Source: Ahrensia sp. R2A130 (GTDB lineage Bacteria; Pseudomonadota; Alphaproteobacteria; Rhizobiales; Rhizobiaceae). From it: a stretch of 32,515 nucleotides of DNA. Both the position numbers and the translations under genes were made by a program. Of this stretch, positions 24,838 to 31,854 are shown piece after piece; position 1 is the first letter of the stretch; each line of letters starts with the position of its first letter. The notes beneath the pieces are model-generated. The model was not told where the DNA came from, did not search any database, and worked only from the letters and a program-made list of their open reading frames with translations. The DNA is taken from positions 1 to 32,515 of the forward strand of contig NZ_AEEB01000059.1 of the NCBI RefSeq assembly GCF_000179775.1, read 5' to 3'.

Positions 24838-27447
24838 CGTGTCGAGGATGTCGTCGCCTTCGCCGACAAGTTCGATCACGGTGTCTGCGGCGTTTTCAAT
24901 AACGTAGTAGTCATTGTCTGCGCCACCGTGCAATTCGTCGCCGCCGCCCATGCCGATGAGCTGGTCTTCACCGGCCATGCCCATCAACACTTGCCCGCCT
25001 GCAGCGCTTCCAAAAATTATGTCATTATTGCTGGACCCGATAACGCGCTCGATTGAGTCCAACGTGTCGGTGCTACCAAACGTGTCCGTCCCGCTGTTGG
25101 TGCGAAGGTCAATGTTCACACCCTGGGTTCCGGTTTCCTGACTGTAGTCCACGGTGTCGAAACCGCCGCCGCCATTGATCAGGTCCATGCCGTTACCGCC
25201 GGTCATTGTGTCGTTGCCCTCGCCGCCCTCCAGCGTGTTGTTGCCGCTGTTGCCGGTCAGCTGTTCCGAGCCTGCGCTGCCCATCGCGTTGATGTTGGCT
25301 GTGCCTGCCAGAACGAGGCTTTCCACATTGACGGGGATCGTGAGCGATATGAACGAGGTGACGGTGTCGTACCCTTCGCCCGCTTCTTCGATGACGCTGT
25401 CGCTGATATTATCGACCGTATAGCCATCATCGCCCTGCCCGCCGCGCATCACGTCTTCGCCGGTGCCGCCATTGATCATGTCGTTGCCGCCGTTACCGTC
25501 AATCTCATCATTGCCGCCGCCGGTCGAAATCACGTTGGCACTATTGTCGCCAATCACCACTTCGCGTCCGCTGCCCCCGGTGAAATTGCTGAAGTTTTCG
25601 AACCTGTAATTGTTGCTGGCTGCGATGAACTCGTAGGTGATGTTACCTGCGAGAAAGTTCACCTCGATGCTGTCCGGCGCGCTTTTGTGGACCAGCGTGT
25701 TGATGCCGCCACCGCCGTCCAGATCCACGGGAATAAACGGCAGATCGCGGAACTGGAACTCTTCATCGAGCGCGCTGCCGATAAATTCTTCGATCCCGTC
25801 GAAGGTGGATGTGACCGTTATTGTGCTGGTGAACTGACCAATCTGAATGGTTCGCAAGAAACGCACCTCGTCCAGATCAAGATCGAAGACCGGCGCTCCG
25901 CTGAGACCAAACGGCGCTCCGCTACCGGCATAGGACAGGGTGTCCCGTCCATTGTCCACGGTGCCGCGATCGTCCTGTCCGTAATAGGCATCGGTGTCGC
26001 GGAACTGGCCAAGGAAAGTGTCATCACCGTTCCAACCCATGAAGACGTCTGCGCCATTGCCGTCGAACATCGTGTCGTCGAACACCGTGCCCACAACGTC
26101 ATCTGCTCCGCCCGTTTGTTGCGCTTGGGAGGTGAACTCTGTCAGGCCGGCGCGGGTGTCCCGGATGGTTAGTTCCAAACGGCCGCCACCGTCTTCCACC
26201 TCGAATTTGCCGAAGCGTCCGTCGCCGATATGCACGACGTTCATCTCGTTGCTTTGGGCTGAAAAGAACTGCCCGGGCCTTGAGGTGTCTGCGAAATCAA
26301 ACGGCGCGACGTAGTTGCCGACATGGCCGAGATCGACGGCCATGGTTTCCGGATCAAGCACGGTTTCCAGACTGTTCACACTGGCGATGAGCTTGCCGTG
26401 GTCGGTGAGGTAAAGCCCGGAAAAGTTGCTTTGGCCCTGCAGACTTATAGTAGCGATGGGCGAGACCTGCGTGAAAGCTGCATCCAGCCGCACGGCAAAT
26501 GTGCCGTTTCCATCATGGTCGCCGAACATCATTGCGAAGCCGCCTTCCGGCAGGCTGATGATATCGAATATGACCATGTCGATGCCGACAGGGTCGAAAT
26601 CCTGTGGCGTTTCCAGACGGAAACCAGTGTCGCCGTTGAAGACGCGCAGCTCGTGGCGCATTTCGGTGCCCACCACATCTGTTGTACCGGGCACGATCCC
26701 TTGTCCCAGAACCGGTTCCTCGATGGAGGTGATGATGTATCCCGTGCCGGTTACCTCGTTTTCAAAGATGCGGGCGCTGGTGATGCCGGCTACCTGTACG
26801 GCGGATTGGATCTCGTCATTTTCGTCCCTCTCAAACGCGAGGCCTGATTGAATACCGTTGATGACCTGCGTTTTTATGAATGAACCATCGTCGGGATTGT
26901 ATTGGATGATGTTCAGCGTCTCGAATTCGTCGAGCGTCGTATCCGTGGTGAGTGGTACCGGTGATACAGACCCGAAACTATCGTCCTCAAGCAGATAGAA
27001 GTTCCCTCCGATCTCGATGAAAGACGCAGGATCGTAGCCGCCATTACTGCCGTTGATGTCGATGACATCGCCACCGATTTGCTGCAGCGAGGACGAGAAT
27101 TTGGCGATCTGGTTGACGAAACCACCGTTGCCTGTACCCGCTTGCGAAAGTACCGAAAAACCGCCTTCGTCGTCTGCTTCATACTTTGACTGGAAGGTGC
27201 TTTGACCGTCCAATATTTTGCGCCAGGTGGTTTCCGGTTGGCCCAGCGCGTCGAGCCGCATTGCGAAGGTGTCTTTGGTAACGGCAGTTTCGGCATCGCT
27301 TGTATCGATTATGTCGATGAAAATGACCGTTGTGCCATCTGAAAGGCGGACCGTGCTTGGTTGGGTGTTGATGTATTGCTCGCCGGGCAGCAGGTCCGGC
27401 AGATCGATAGAGATGGACTGGGTGTAAAACTGCGACAGTCGGGTCAT
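24163..27447 (-). CDS. RTX protein 4: large repeat protein with calcium-binding tail
   Basis: A 1094-residue protein. Residues 1-430 or so contain recurring GGF-type strands (DEGGFSVLSQAG, EGGFAMMFGDHDGNG) that suggest a propeller-like fold, but no enzyme motif is seen. RTX repeat clusters lie around 446-480 (GADDVVGTVFDDTMFDGNG), 645-690 (GGGNDEIDGNGGNDMINGG), 730-770 (GGEGNDTMTGGNGMDLINGG) and 830-850, followed by the shared 224-residue tail. It is predicted to be a type I-secreted, calcium-stabilised surface or extracellular protein. The ATG at 27447 has only a weak ribosome-binding site. It is 120 bases upstream of RTX 3 on the same strand. A fragment of a LytTR gene lies just upstream, on the other strand. 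Confidence 0.85.
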   Translation of the reverse strand: MTRLSQFYTQSISIDLPDLLPGEQYINTQPSTVRLSDGTTVIFIDIIDTSDAETAVTKDTFAMRLDALGQPETTWRKILDGQSTFQSKYEADDEGGFSVLSQAGTGNGGFVNQIAKFSSSLQQIGGDVIDINGSNGGYDPASFIEIGGNFYLLEDDSFGSVSPVPLTTDTTLDEFETLNIIQYNPDDGSFIKTQVINGIQSGLAFERDENDEIQSAVQVAGITSARIFENEVTGTGYIITSIEEPVLGQGIVPGTTDVVGTEMRHELRVFNGDTGFRLETPQDFDPVGIDMVIFDIISLPEGGFAMMFGDHDGNGTFAVRLDAAFTQVSPIATISLQGQSNFSGLYLTDHGKLIASVNSLETVLDPETMAVDLGHVGNYVAPFDFADTSRPGQFFSAQSNEMNVVHIGDGRFGKFEVEDGGGRLELTIRDTRAGLTEFTSQAQQTGGADDVVGTVFDDTMFDGNGADVFMGWNGDDTFLGQFRDTDAYYGQDDRGTVDNGRDTLSYAGSGAPFGLSGAPVFDLDLDEVRFLRTIQIGQFTSTITVTSTFDGIEEFIGSALDEEFQFRDLPFIPVDLDGGGGINTLVHKSAPDSIEVNFLAGNITYEFIAASNNYRFENFSNFTGGSGREVVIGDNSANVISTGGGNDEIDGNGGNDMINGGTGEDVMRGGQGDDGYTVDNISDSVIEEAGEGYDTVTSFISLTIPVNVESLVLAGTANINAMGSAGSEQLTGNSGNNTLEGGEGNDTMTGGNGMDLINGGGGFDTVDYSQETGTQGVNIDLRTNSGTDTFGSTDTLDSIERVIGSSNNDIIFGSAAGGQVLMGMAGEDQLIGMGGGDELHGGADNDYYVIENAADTVIELVGEGDDILDTFISYNVPVNVEVLRMQGTADLESNGSASRDIIQGNSGNNYINGAGGIDLMIGGDGNDVYSIDNSQDTVIEAVGGGDDVIYTSVDYVLLGDQEIETAILTENAVILRGDDSNNQLIGNDFVNVLEGKGGTDYLLGLGGDDIFQVSKEANATDLDVFGDFEGAGVIGGDRIALSAAEWGMDGIVYQVSQTSFIVATAQNTNQQQFQIANLTAAQTDLIAGDDYYFG

Positions 27448-27582
27448 GAAGAATCTTTCGAACGGAACTTGCTGCGCGCATGATTGCGCATCCGCCTCAC
27501 CCTAGAGTGTGGCGAGCGATCCGATTGTGAGAAAAATCACAGTGACTAATGCATTTGGAATTTTTGGCATGACGGGTGCCAA

Positions 27583-27750
27583 GCTTCCGGTAATCGCGTG
27601 CTACCGCTCCCACTGGTCGCAACACCAAGCGAAAATAACCCAATCCACGCCGGACGTGACCGCGCCCTGCGCCTGCAAACCGGCAACACCCTATCCGTCA
27701 GCGCGACCTGTTTGGACCGTGTCACGACGATGATGGAGGTGGTGCGGGGT
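27583..27750 (+). pseudogene. Frameshifted 3' remnant of a second LytTR regulator gene
   Basis: The + strand reads YRSHW up to about 27616. One frame over it continues VATPSENNPIHAGRDRALRL, then QTGNTLSVSATCLDRVTTMM. Joined, this aligns with the end of the intact regulator at 21455-22216 (HRSHWVATSSVHSLDRSGRS, then TVRLENGDSLPVSSTYLDRA). The DNA at the break is CACTGGTCGC against CACTGGGTCGC in the intact gene, a one-base loss. The membrane part and most of the LytTR domain are missing. It lies upstream of RTX 4 in the same divergent arrangement the intact gene has with RTX 2. The rest of 27448-27864 shows nothing else. Confidence 0.75.
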
Positions 27751-27864
27751 TTAGGGGGCGGGAGCAAGTTGTTGGTTATGTCGTGGGCAAAATGGCGCTC
27801 TGAGCGCAGGGTGCCAGTTTTCTGCTAAGCGGCGAAAGGCAGCTTTCCTTTTCATCCGCACACG

Positions 27865-28773
27865 TCATGTTGGCGTATCGTTGAATTTCTGCGACAAATC
27901 CGCTCTTAGAACCTCCACGAACCTTTGAACGCGCAGTGATGGTGGCCGGTTGTTGGCGCGCACGATTTTTGCGAAGCGCGTATAGCTTTGATAGTTGTCC
28001 AAAGCTGGAACCAATGCTCCGGTGTCTAAAGCTTCGCCGCAGACAAACTCTGGTTCGAGCGCCATACCAAGTCCTGCTTTTGCCGCCTCGATGATGTAAC
28101 CGCCGTTGTTGGCCACGTATCTTGTCGTGAGCGGGACCTTGAATAATTTCCCGCCACTGTTTCGGAACGACCAAAGTTTCGTGCCCTTTCCAGTTTGATA
28201 GGCCAACGCGGGAAGTCCGATCAGATCATCTGGTGACTTGGGCAGGCCATGTGTCTGCCAAAATGTAGGGCTGGCGCAGAGACGATAGCGCACCTTGTAT
28301 AAGACCTCTTCTTCCAACTCGGGTTTCTCTGTTCCATCGATACGGATTGCCAAGTCATATTGTTCGTCCACCAGATCAATTTGGCGATCACTGACATTAA
28401 TCTCAAAGTGAACTTCGGGGTTGGCCACGGCAAATTTGTTCATAATCGGCGCAATTTGCTCCGCACCCAAGGCATGTGGGACAGCAATGCGGATCAGGCC
28501 CGATGACTGCTGCATCTCACCGGCAATCATCGCGTCAGCTTCATTCAGGTCGGCGACGACCCTTAAACATCTGTCATAGTAGGTTTGCCCGTAATGCGTC
28601 AGCGTTGTTCCCTGCTGTGTGCGGTAGGTCAGTTCTACACCCAGCCGCTCCTCAAGATCATGGATTCGGCGATTGATTGCAGACACTGCGATGTTCAAGT
28701 GCCGGGCTGCGGCTAGTTGTGACCCGGCGGCCACAACTGCGATGAAGGTCTCAATTTCTGCTAAGCGATTCAT
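27865..28773 (-). CDS. LysR-family transcription regulator
   Basis: A 302-residue LTTR. The N-terminal winged HTH is clear (FIAVVAAGSQLAAARHLNIA, then INRRIHDLEERLGVEL, residues 9-47), followed by the linker helix and a periplasmic-binding-like effector domain (VNPEV-like FAVANPEVHFEINV near 125). It is most like the group of LTTRs with the degenerate SGLIRIAVPHALG effector start. It is divergent from the DUF1330 gene, with a 103-base shared regulatory region containing an inverted repeat. It probably controls that small operon in response to an unidentified small molecule. Confidence 0.92.
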   Translation of the reverse strand: MNRLAEIETFIAVVAAGSQLAAARHLNIAVSAINRRIHDLEERLGVELTYRTQQGTTLTHYGQTYYDRCLRVVADLNEADAMIAGEMQQSSGLIRIAVPHALGAEQIAPIMNKFAVANPEVHFEINVSDRQIDLVDEQYDLAIRIDGTEKPELEEEVLYKVRYRLCASPTFWQTHGLPKSPDDLIGLPALAYQTGKGTKLWSFRNSGGKLFKVPLTTRYVANNGGYIIEAAKAGLGMALEPEFVCGEALDTGALVPALDNYQSYTRFAKIVRANNRPPSLRVQRFVEVLRADLSQKFNDTPT

Positions 28774-28775
28774 TT

Positions 28776-28807
28776 CTAATTCCGAGAAAATGACTTTCTA
28801 GAATTAG
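28776..28807. promoter_or_regulatory. Inverted repeat, candidate LysR operator
   Basis: CTAATTC (28776-28782) and GAATTAG (28801-28807) form a perfect 7-bp dyad with an 18-base spacer that also holds TTCTAGAA. It overlaps the LysR gene's translation start region and lies 70 bases before the DUF1330 start, where an LTTR autoregulatory site is expected. Confidence 0.5.
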
Positions 28808-28876
28808 TATCTATGGCGAATAATTAGAAAACAATAGCGTGGTGGGAAAGGATCACTGAACAACTGCGAGGACAAA

Positions 28877-29173
28877 GTGACAGCCTATTGCCTATTTCAA
28901 AATCTCGAAATCACCGACATGGAAAAAATGCAGACCTATGCCACGACCGTAGAGCCCATCACCAATGCTTTTGGCGGGAAATACGTGACCAAAGCAGGCG
29001 AGGTCGATGTGAAAGAAGGGGACTGGGCCCCTACATATCCTGTCATCATCAAATTCCCGTCGTTGGACGCGGCACGCATCTGGTACGATTCAGAAGAATA
29101 TGCGCCCCTGAAAGCATTGCGGGAATCCGCAGGTCGTTTCAGCGCGGTCATCATCGAAGGCAATACGGAATGA
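28877..29173 (+). CDS. DUF1330 family small protein
   Basis: A 98-residue protein of the DUF1330 ferredoxin-like/dimeric alpha-beta barrel family. It shows the usual pattern: a strand-forming N-terminus (MTAYCLFQNLEITD), YATTVEPITNAFGGKYVTKAG in the middle, and IIKFPSLDAARIWYDSEEYAPLKALR near the end. The family's function is not well defined. The start is GTG with GAGG about 6 bases upstream. Its stop overlaps the start of the next gene (ATGA), so the two are translationally coupled. It is divergent from the LysR gene. Confidence 0.88.
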   Translation: MTAYCLFQNLEITDMEKMQTYATTVEPITNAFGGKYVTKAGEVDVKEGDWAPTYPVIIKFPSLDAARIWYDSEEYAPLKALRESAGRFSAVIIEGNTE

Positions 29174-29508
29174 GTGGCGGCGGCATGACATCAAAGGTGA
29201 CGCACAAGAGCATTATCGGGAGAAATTTCCAGTTGATATATGCAGATGAGACCTACCGTATCGATGTTATATCGGAAAAGCGCCTGCGCTGGACGCGGGA
29301 GGCTGGTAACAATGTCGGTCAATCTGACGAGGAGACATATGTCTTTGATGTGTTGAGCCCTGAAATCATCCTGCTCACTTGGATTGAAGCCGATGGCTTG
29401 GGTCTTTCAAATGTTTTGAACCTGCGCGACAGAGCCTTGATCACGCATGCCAACCACGCAAGAGAGGTGTTCCAAAACAAGGGGCAGCATAGCTTGGAAG
29501 TAGCATGA
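29170..29508 (+). CDS. MoaF-like small protein
   Basis: A 112-residue protein whose sequence (FQLIYADETYRIDVISEKRL near residue 20; LLTWIEADGLGLSNVLNLRD, then THANHAREVFQNKG) resembles the C-terminal domain of MoaF-like proteins, a lipocalin/beta-barrel-like fold. The biochemical role is not established. The start ATG overlaps the DUF1330 stop by 4 bases; an in-frame ATG at 29185 is an alternative. It is the second gene of a two-gene operon probably under the divergent LysR regulator, followed by a hairpin terminator. Confidence 0.65.
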   Translation: MSGGGMTSKVTHKSIIGRNFQLIYADETYRIDVISEKRLRWTREAGNNVGQSDEETYVFDVLSPEIILLTWIEADGLGLSNVLNLRDRALITHANHAREVFQNKGQHSLEVA

Positions 29509-29530
29509 TCAGTTGTCTGGATGCTGGACA

Positions 29531-29569
29531 AAAGCTGCCGTTCACCTTCCCTTGGTCGACGGCAGTTTT
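29531..29569 (+). terminator. Intrinsic terminator after the DUF1330/MoaF-like operon
   Basis: CTGCCGT (29535-29541) pairs with ACGGCAG (29559-29565), followed by TTTT, with an A-rich run before the stem. It sits 26 bases after the MoaF-like stop. Confidence 0.65.
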
Positions 29570-29656
29570 GTCCGCTTAGCGGCCCTTTAGTTCCAAAAAA
29601 GCAGTCTCATTTACAACGGCTTTGACCGACCGTTACAATTCCAAAACGCGCACCAA

Positions 29657-29708
29657 ATTTCCGAAAATATGCCGATATTTGGGAAACTATGGCCATATTT
29701 TCCGAAAT
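29657..29708. promoter_or_regulatory. Long inverted repeat upstream of the antitoxin gene
   Basis: ATTTCCGAAAATATG (29657-29671) and CATATTTTCCGAAAT (29694-29708) are inverted copies with one mismatch, spaced by 22 bases. They lie just upstream of the antitoxin promoter, as expected for a site bound by the antitoxin or toxin-antitoxin complex. Confidence 0.55.
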
Positions 29709-29726
29709 TACACGCTCTTTCCAAAC

Positions 29727-29754
29727 TTGTAACCACGAAAAATGACGCTATATT
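29727..29754 (+). promoter_or_regulatory. Predicted antitoxin promoter
   Basis: TTGTAA (29727-29732), 16 bases, then TATATT (29749-29754), 55 bases before the chosen antitoxin start. Confidence 0.5.
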
Positions 29755-29808
29755 ACGTCTATCAATGTGGCGTACCTATTCCGCCATTTCACCAAAACCG
29801 AGGCCACC

Positions 29809-30156
29809 ATGCTCGCCCTCACCGCTGAAAACGGACTGTTCGTTCCCCGTCGTATCGCCGATCTTTTGCGCACGACGTTGGAAGAGGTTGCCCGCACCGC
29901 CGGTCTGGGGCGCGATGCTGTGTCCCGTGCTGATCGCGTGAAAAGCCCGCGCACCCAGCGGCGTCTGCGTGAAATGGTGGAGGTGCTGAACAAGGTCGAG
30001 CCGCGTTTCGGCTCCCCCCTCCTCGCTTACGCCTGGCTGCGTTCCCAGCCGCTGGCCGGTTTCGACGGTGCAACCGCCATGGACCTTATCCGTGAAGACC
30101 GGCAGGCCGATGTGCTGGATTACATTGATGCAGTGGATGCGGGTGTGTTCGCGTGA
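29809..30156 (+). CDS. Xre/MbcA/ParS-type antitoxin (DUF2384 domain)
   Basis: A 115-residue antitoxin of the RES-Xre family. An N-terminal helical DNA-binding part (PRRIADLLRTTLEEVARTAG, residues 13-32, then DAVSRADRVKSP) is followed by the toxin-binding DUF2384 region (LREMVEVLNKVEPRFGSPLLAYAWLRSQPLAGFDGATAMDLIREDR, positions 53-98), ending near the C-terminus. ATG 29809 is preferred because GAGG lies 6 bases before it; ATG 29767 lacks one. Family members neutralise a RES-domain NAD+-degrading toxin usually encoded immediately downstream. Here the RES gene is about 900 bases away. Confidence 0.85.
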   Translation: MLALTAENGLFVPRRIADLLRTTLEEVARTAGLGRDAVSRADRVKSPRTQRRLREMVEVLNKVEPRFGSPLLAYAWLRSQPLAGFDGATAMDLIREDRQADVLDYIDAVDAGVFA

Positions 30157-30197
30157 AGAATGATGGCTTTGAGCTGGCTTTATTTGAGCTCACGTAG

Positions 30198-30283
30198 GTC
30201 GGCTTTGCCGACCGCTCCGCGAGGGCGGCGCATTAGCGCCGGTCGCTTTTCGCTCCGGTCCGGCACGCAAGTGCGGGCCGGAC
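30198..30283. repeat. Hairpin-rich repeat element A
   Basis: Three hairpins in a row: GTCGGC-TTT-GCCGAC (30198-30212), GGCGC-ATTA-GCGCC (30227-30240) and GTCCGGC...GCCGGAC (30258-30283). The 31 bases 30228-30258 recur identically at 30903-30933. It lies between the antitoxin and GNAT stop codons and may act as a transcription or mRNA-end barrier. Confidence 0.6.
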
Positions 30284-30312
30284 GGGCGGCCCGCCGTGGG
30301 TGTGAAGTCGCG

Positions 30313-30801
30313 TCAATCCCGGCTGTCGAGATGAAGTTCCATCAGCGGGATCGTGCGTCCGGGTATGGAGCCGGACGGGCTGCGGCCCGTGGTTTTGAAA
30401 CCGAGCCGCTTGTAAAAACCTTCGGCTTCCGGATCGGAGTCGAGACGCAGGCTGGTGATGCCATCGGCCTTCGCCGCCGCCAGCAGAACTTGCCACAGCG
30501 CCCTGCCCACCCCCTGCCCTTGCGCGTCGGGATGGATGAAGAAGGCGTGGACCTCGCCGATATTTTCGTCCGCTTTCCAAAGGCTGGCGCAGCCCAGAAT
30601 TTCGCCGCGCCCGGCCACCCAATAGCGCCCGTGTTCCAACCGTTCAGGCGTGACCCGCAGCTCGTCGGCGCACATGGCCATGAAGGCGTCGTCATAGCCG
30701 TTGGCTTGTTTGGACAGCATCGTGACACGCGTCATCGTCTCGGCATCCGCCGGGCGCGCGGTGCGTATGGTGAGCGGCGGCTGGGTGGTGGAATTGGTCA
30801 T
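30313..30801 (-). CDS. GNAT-family N-acetyltransferase
   Basis: A 162-residue acetyl-CoA-dependent transferase. Motif A is clear (VHAFFIHPDAQGQGVGRAL, residues 84-102, with the Q-x-x-G-x-G pyrophosphate loop), and the C-terminal FYKRLGFKTTGR (129-140) is the usual motif B. The start ATG 30801 gives the normal GNAT length; the frame stays open upstream through hairpin repeats to 30984, but those codons look non-coding. The acceptor is unknown. It lies antisense between the antitoxin and the RES toxin, bounded by hairpin repeats, so it looks like an insertion into that module. It lacks the RHH antitoxin partner of GNAT toxins. Confidence 0.85.
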   Translation of the reverse strand: MTNSTTQPPLTIRTARPADAETMTRVTMLSKQANGYDDAFMAMCADELRVTPERLEHGRYWVAGRGEILGCASLWKADENIGEVHAFFIHPDAQGQGVGRALWQVLLAAAKADGITSLRLDSDPEAEGFYKRLGFKTTGRSPSGSIPGRTIPLMELHLDSRD

Positions 30802-30841
30802 GCCGCAACCTGTCACGCCCAAGCCTTCAAGACGAGAGCCA

Positions 30842-30872
30842 CTTTTGACAGCTGTCAATTTCGTGTTCACGC
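30842..30872. repeat. parS: 31-base duplicated block containing parS (copy 1)
   Basis: This is identical to 31562-31592. It contains the palindrome TTGACAGCTGTCAA at 30845-30858, a parS-type site, followed by TTTCGTGTTCACGC. It lies upstream of the GNAT gene. Confidence 0.75.
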
Positions 30873-30902
30873 AGCTGGCTGCGCCCGCGCTCCACAGGGG
30901 CT

Positions 30903-30957
30903 GCGCATTAGCGCCGGTCGCTTTTCGCTCCGGCCCTGTTCGCAGGAGCGGGCCGGA
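30903..30957. repeat. Hairpin-rich repeat element B
   Basis: The 31 bases 30903-30933 are identical to 30228-30258 of element A. They are followed by a strong stem TCCGGCCC (30929-30936)/GGGCCGGA (30950-30957) around CTG-TTCG-CAG. A partial copy (AGTCGCTTTCCGCTCCGG) follows near 30985. Together these fill most of the gap 30802-31052. Confidence 0.6.
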
Positions 30958-31052
30958 CATGGGGCACGCTTGAGAGCACAGCAACAGTCGCTTTCCGCTC
31001 CGGTGGGTGCTGGTCTCGAGGTTGTTCCTCGTTACCGCGTGAGACTGGTGGC

Positions 31053-31568
31053 ATGACCGACCGCTCCGCCCTGCCCGCCTCCGCCTATCGCGGCCTGCTG
31101 TATCGTGCGCTCAACCCGCGCTACGCCCGTGAACCATTGTCGGGCGAAGGTGCTGCAAAGTTCGGCGGGCGTTTTAACGCGATGGCTACGCCCGCGCTTT
31201 ACACGTCGCTGGCACCGGACACAGCCATTCGTGAAGCCAATCAGGTGGGTACGCTGCAGCCCACGGTGTTGGTCGCCTACCGCGCCAACATTGTCCACGT
31301 GTTCGACGCCACTGACCCTGCGTCTCTGGCCGCTCTGAACGCTGATGCAGCCACCCTTGCCGACCCCGCATGGCGTGAGAAAATGCTCCGTAATCCGCCT
31401 GCACCCACGCAAGCACTGGCCACCCGTCTCATCGACGAAGGCTTCGACGCCATGCGTATTCCCAGCTACGCCCCCGGCGCAGGTGGCGCGCCCAATCTGG
31501 TTGTTTGGAAATGGAATGAAACCGTTCTGAAGGTGGTGGATGACGAGGATCGCCTAACCCGCTTTTGA
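31053..31568 (+). CDS. RES-domain toxin
   Basis: A 171-residue RES toxin with the family pattern: YRALNPRYAREPLSGEGAAK, then FGGRFN (38-42), ALYTSLAP around 48-55 and Glu61 in IREANQ. The middle has VFDATDP and the end has LVVWKWNE. Characterised RES toxins degrade NAD+ and arrest growth until neutralised by the Xre/MbcA antitoxin. The protein looks intact. The ATG has only a weak ribosome-binding site. Its stop codon TGA (31566-31568) lies inside the parS palindrome at 31565-31578. The antitoxin is 896 bases upstream rather than adjacent, with an antisense GNAT between them. Confidence 0.87.
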   Translation: MTDRSALPASAYRGLLYRALNPRYAREPLSGEGAAKFGGRFNAMATPALYTSLAPDTAIREANQVGTLQPTVLVAYRANIVHVFDATDPASLAALNADAATLADPAWREKMLRNPPAPTQALATRLIDEGFDAMRIPSYAPGAGGAPNLVVWKWNETVLKVVDDEDRLTRF

Positions 31569-31592
31569 CAGCTGTCAATTTCGTGTTCACGC
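31562..31592. repeat. parS: 31-base duplicated block containing parS (copy 2)
   Basis: This is identical to 30842-30872. The TTGACAGCTGTCAA palindrome is at 31565-31578 and overlaps the RES toxin stop codon. Confidence 0.75.
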
Positions 31593-31678
31593 GGACCGGC
31601 TTTTTCGGTCGCTTCTTGTTTGTTGCTCTGCTCCGCTGCGCGGGGCAGCACATTGTTCATACGCCGCTTCGCTTGCCG

Positions 31679-31790
31679 CGCGCCGGTCGCTCTTCGCACT
31701 CGTTCTGCCCGCAAGAGCGGGCTGGACGAGAGGCAAGCCCGAAGGCAGAGCAAAAGTCGCTTTTCGCTCCGGTCGGCTGCGCCGACGAGT
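31679..31790. repeat. Hairpin-rich repeat element C
   Basis: This is a diverged relative of elements A and B. CGCCGGTCGCTCTTCGC near 31681 and AGTCGCTTTTCGCTCCGG near 31756 echo their core, and GTCGGC-TGC-GCCGAC (31772-31786) matches the first hairpin of element A. It occupies part of the 488-base gene-free stretch between the RES toxin and repA. Confidence 0.5.
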
Positions 31791-31854
31791 GGCTCAAATT
31801 GTCTGGTCTTTACCCGGTTCTTGTTTTTCAAACGCCGCTCGCGAGCGTGCTGAT

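Noticed and set aside
25100..25520. CRISPR-like or other short tandem DNA repeats
   Set aside because: The periodicity reflects nonapeptide GGxGxDxxx codons of an RTX protein in a single open frame, with no identical repeats or unique spacers and no cas genes.
30313..30801. GNAT toxin of a TacT/AtaT-type module
   Set aside because: No ribbon-helix-helix antitoxin gene adjoins it; the nearby antitoxin has the DUF2384 domain that pairs with RES toxins.
30802..30984. Longer N-terminus for the GNAT protein
   Set aside because: The open frame continues upstream but runs through a parS palindrome and hairpin repeat element B; ATG 30801 gives the standard GNAT length.
30157..31052. Integron cassettes with attC sites
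   Set aside because: The palindromic repeats between the toxin-antitoxin genes lack paired RYYYAAC/GTTRRRY core sites, and no integron integrase is present.
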